A stretch of DNA of 6,835 bases from Acidobacteriota bacterium (GTDB taxonomy: Bacteria > Acidobacteriota > Holophagae > Thermotomaculales > Thermotomaculaceae), in assembly GCA_003650445.1 (NCBI GenBank), contig QMQE01000138.1, positions 1 to 6,835 on the forward strand, written 5' to 3'. Below the pieces are notes generated by a model, which saw only the letters and a list, made by a program, of their open reading frames with translations, did no database searches and was not told the origin of the DNA. A program made the translations under genes and the position numbers. Shown piece after piece: positions 5,578 through 6,835 of this stretch. Position 1 is the first letter of the stretch; every line of letters starts with the position of its first letter.

Positions 5578-6622
5578 CGCGACCCGGGCCCCTCTTCCAG
5601 GTGAAGAGTTGGACATCGGGCGGCTGTCAGATTTTCTGAAACAGGAGCGCCCGGGCCTGAAAGGAGAAATTGAAATCGCCCAGTTTTCCTCCGGCCACTC
5701 CAACCTGACCTACCTGGTAAAGGTGGGAGAAGATGAACTGGTTCTGCGCCGGCCCCCCTTTGGCAAAAAGCCTAAAAGCGGCCACGACATGCACCGGGAA
5801 TGGACAGTACTCAACGCGCTGAACCATCATTTTCCCTACATCCCGGAACCGGTGGCGTATTGTGAAGACCCTGCGGTTCTCGGGGCGCCATTTTTTCTGA
5901 TGCGTCGGATCCGCGGGTTCATCCCCCGCCGGGATCTCCCAAAAGAGCTTGGAATTGAACCGGCTGCAATGCGCCATCTCTGTGAGCAGGTTGTGGATGT
6001 CCACCGGGAACTCCACGACCTGGATTATCATGGCCTTAACATGGACAGTCTCGGCCACCCGGATGGCTACGTCAAGCGGCAGATTGAGGGCTGGAGCCGG
6101 CGCTACCGGGACGCCCGTACGCCGGATGTGCCGGATTTTGAGGACACAATGGCCTGGCTCAGCGCCAACCAGCCACCGGAACGGGGCGCTGCCATCATCC
6201 ACAACGACTACCGCTTTGATAATATCGTCCTGGATGATTCCCTGAACGTTATCGGTGTGCTGGACTGGGAAATGGCCACTATCGGCGATCCGCTGATGGA
6301 TCTGGGTGCTTCACTGGCGTATTGGGTGGAACCGGGCGACGGGCCGGGAATGGAGGCCATTCGGCTGGTTCCCACCACAGAGCCCGGTTCACTGACCCGT
6401 CGGGAAGTGGTGAACCGCTACCTCGCCGGCAGCGGCCATGAAGAGGTGGACTTCACATTCTACTACGTGTACGGCCTCTTTCGCCTTGCGGGGATTGCCC
6501 AGCAGATTTATTACCGCTTCTACAACGGGCAGACAAAAGACCCACGCTTCGGCCGGCTGGGGAAAGCGGTACATGTCCTGGAAAATGCTGCCCGCCGGAA
6601 CATCGAAGAGGGGCACATCTAA
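5564..6622 (+). CDS. APH-family kinase, ACAD10/11 N-domain (LvaA-like) type
   Basis: A 352-residue small-molecule kinase with the aminoglycoside-phosphotransferase fold. Visible motifs in order: a nucleotide-binding loop SSGHSNLTY (42-50), the strand LVLRRPP (59-65), a candidate helix-C glutamate E79 in HREW, the catalytic loop HNDYRFDN (H213, D215, N220), and the metal-binding DWE (D234) followed by MATIGDPLMDLG. The LRRPP and IGDPLMDLG signatures are those of the kinase domain fused to acyl-CoA dehydrogenase in ACAD10/11 and of bacterial LvaA, rather than of antibiotic-resistance enzymes. Its expected job is to phosphorylate a hydroxyl on a hydroxyacyl-CoA, making a leaving group for the dehydrogenase encoded just upstream. 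No LvaB-like partner gene lies within the window. Antibiotic resistance is very unlikely in this context. Confidence 0.9.
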   Translation: MSFDDATRAPLPGEELDIGRLSDFLKQERPGLKGEIEIAQFSSGHSNLTYLVKVGEDELVLRRPPFGKKPKSGHDMHREWTVLNALNHHFPYIPEPVAYCEDPAVLGAPFFLMRRIRGFIPRRDLPKELGIEPAAMRHLCEQVVDVHRELHDLDYHGLNMDSLGHPDGYVKRQIEGWSRRYRDARTPDVPDFEDTMAWLSANQPPERGAAIIHNDYRFDNIVLDDSLNVIGVLDWEMATIGDPLMDLGASLAYWVEPGDGPGMEAIRLVPTTEPGSLTRREVVNRYLAGSGHEEVDFTFYYVYGLFRLAGIAQQIYYRFYNGQTKDPRFGRLGKAVHVLENAARRNIEEGHI

Positions 6623-6661
6623 ATCTTTGAACTGAAAAAAAACGGATAGAAGGAGACAGCT

Positions 6662-6835
6662 ATGAACAAAACACCTGCACTGGATTTCAGTGGGGAAACC
6701 GCCCTTGTAACCGGTGCCAGCCGGGGAATCGGCGAAGCGATTGCCCGCTCCCTGGCAGAACTTGGAGCGGACGTCATCATCGTTTCCCGTAAACTTGAAT
6801 CACTTGAAGCAGTGGCAAACTCCATCGGGGACAGA
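6662..6835 (+). CDS. Short-chain dehydrogenase/reductase, 5' part only
   Basis: The first 58 codons are present and the frame is open to the window edge, so the gene is cut by the window rather than broken. It shows the start of a Rossmann fold: strand 1 followed by VTGASRGIG (residues 16-24, the TGxxxGxG cofactor motif), then helix B, and strand 2 ending in IVSRK. Arginines in the glycine loop and at the end of strand 2, with no aspartate there, suggest NADP(H) preference. The catalytic Tyr-x-x-x-Lys lies beyond the window. AGGAG six bases upstream supports the start. It follows the kinase by 39 bases and is probably in the same operon. It could oxidise or reduce the hydroxy/keto group of the same acyl-CoA, as LvaD does, or act as a 3-hydroxyacyl-CoA dehydrogenase. 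Confidence 0.9.
   Translation, partial: MNKTPALDFSGETALVTGASRGIGEAIARSLAELGADVIIVSRKLESLEAVANSIGDR

Noticed and set aside
5564..6622. Aminoglycoside resistance gene
   Set aside because: The fold is APH, but the LRRPP and IGDPLMDLG signatures and the overlap with an acyl-CoA dehydrogenase point to the ACAD10/11-LvaA branch.

Overview
The window has two blocks that diverge from an intergenic region at about 4125-4344. The left block lies entirely on the minus strand. The right block lies on the plus strand and runs off the right edge. Almost every start is preceded by a strong purine-rich Shine-Dalgarno sequence, and no tRNA, rRNA, IS element or CRISPR array is visible. The F0 subunit c has a cleavable-looking leader and carries the motif GLAFIESLVLY. 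The F0 genes atpZ-atpI-atpB-atpE end at a terminator with no atpF or F1 genes after them, and acyl-CoA catabolism genes lie next door. Together these suggest a member of the Desulfobacterota (former Deltaproteobacteria). This is an inference from gene content, not a phylogenetic placement.

Left block, in order of transcription (right to left): a two-helix membrane protein of the DUF3592 type; an M29/NicX-like metalloenzyme annotated as a putative aminopeptidase; a DUF4442 hotdog-fold protein (thioesterase-like); then atpZ, atpI, atpB (subunit a) and atpE (subunit c). A clean intrinsic terminator at 112-137 closes this block. The F0 genes are tightly coupled: atpZ and atpI overlap by ATGA, and atpB starts inside the end of atpI. 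The far left 110 bases hold no gene. They contain three tandem copies of a 10-base unit and a plus-oriented hairpin with a U-rich tail, probably the terminator of a gene off the left edge that converges on the atp operon.

Right block, plus strand: an acyl-CoA dehydrogenase of the ACAD10/11 type, an aminoglycoside-phosphotransferase-like (APH) small-molecule kinase overlapping it by 14 bases, and the first 58 codons of a short-chain dehydrogenase/reductase (SDR). This trio matches three enzyme classes of the Pseudomonas putida levulinate operon (LvaC, LvaA, LvaD) and, as separate genes, the kinase and dehydrogenase halves of human ACAD10/ACAD11. The best hypothesis is a pathway that phosphorylates the hydroxyl of a 4-hydroxyacyl-CoA (or similar), eliminates phosphate, and feeds the product to beta-oxidation. 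This is the most interesting system in the window. Substrate and direction cannot be read from the sequence.
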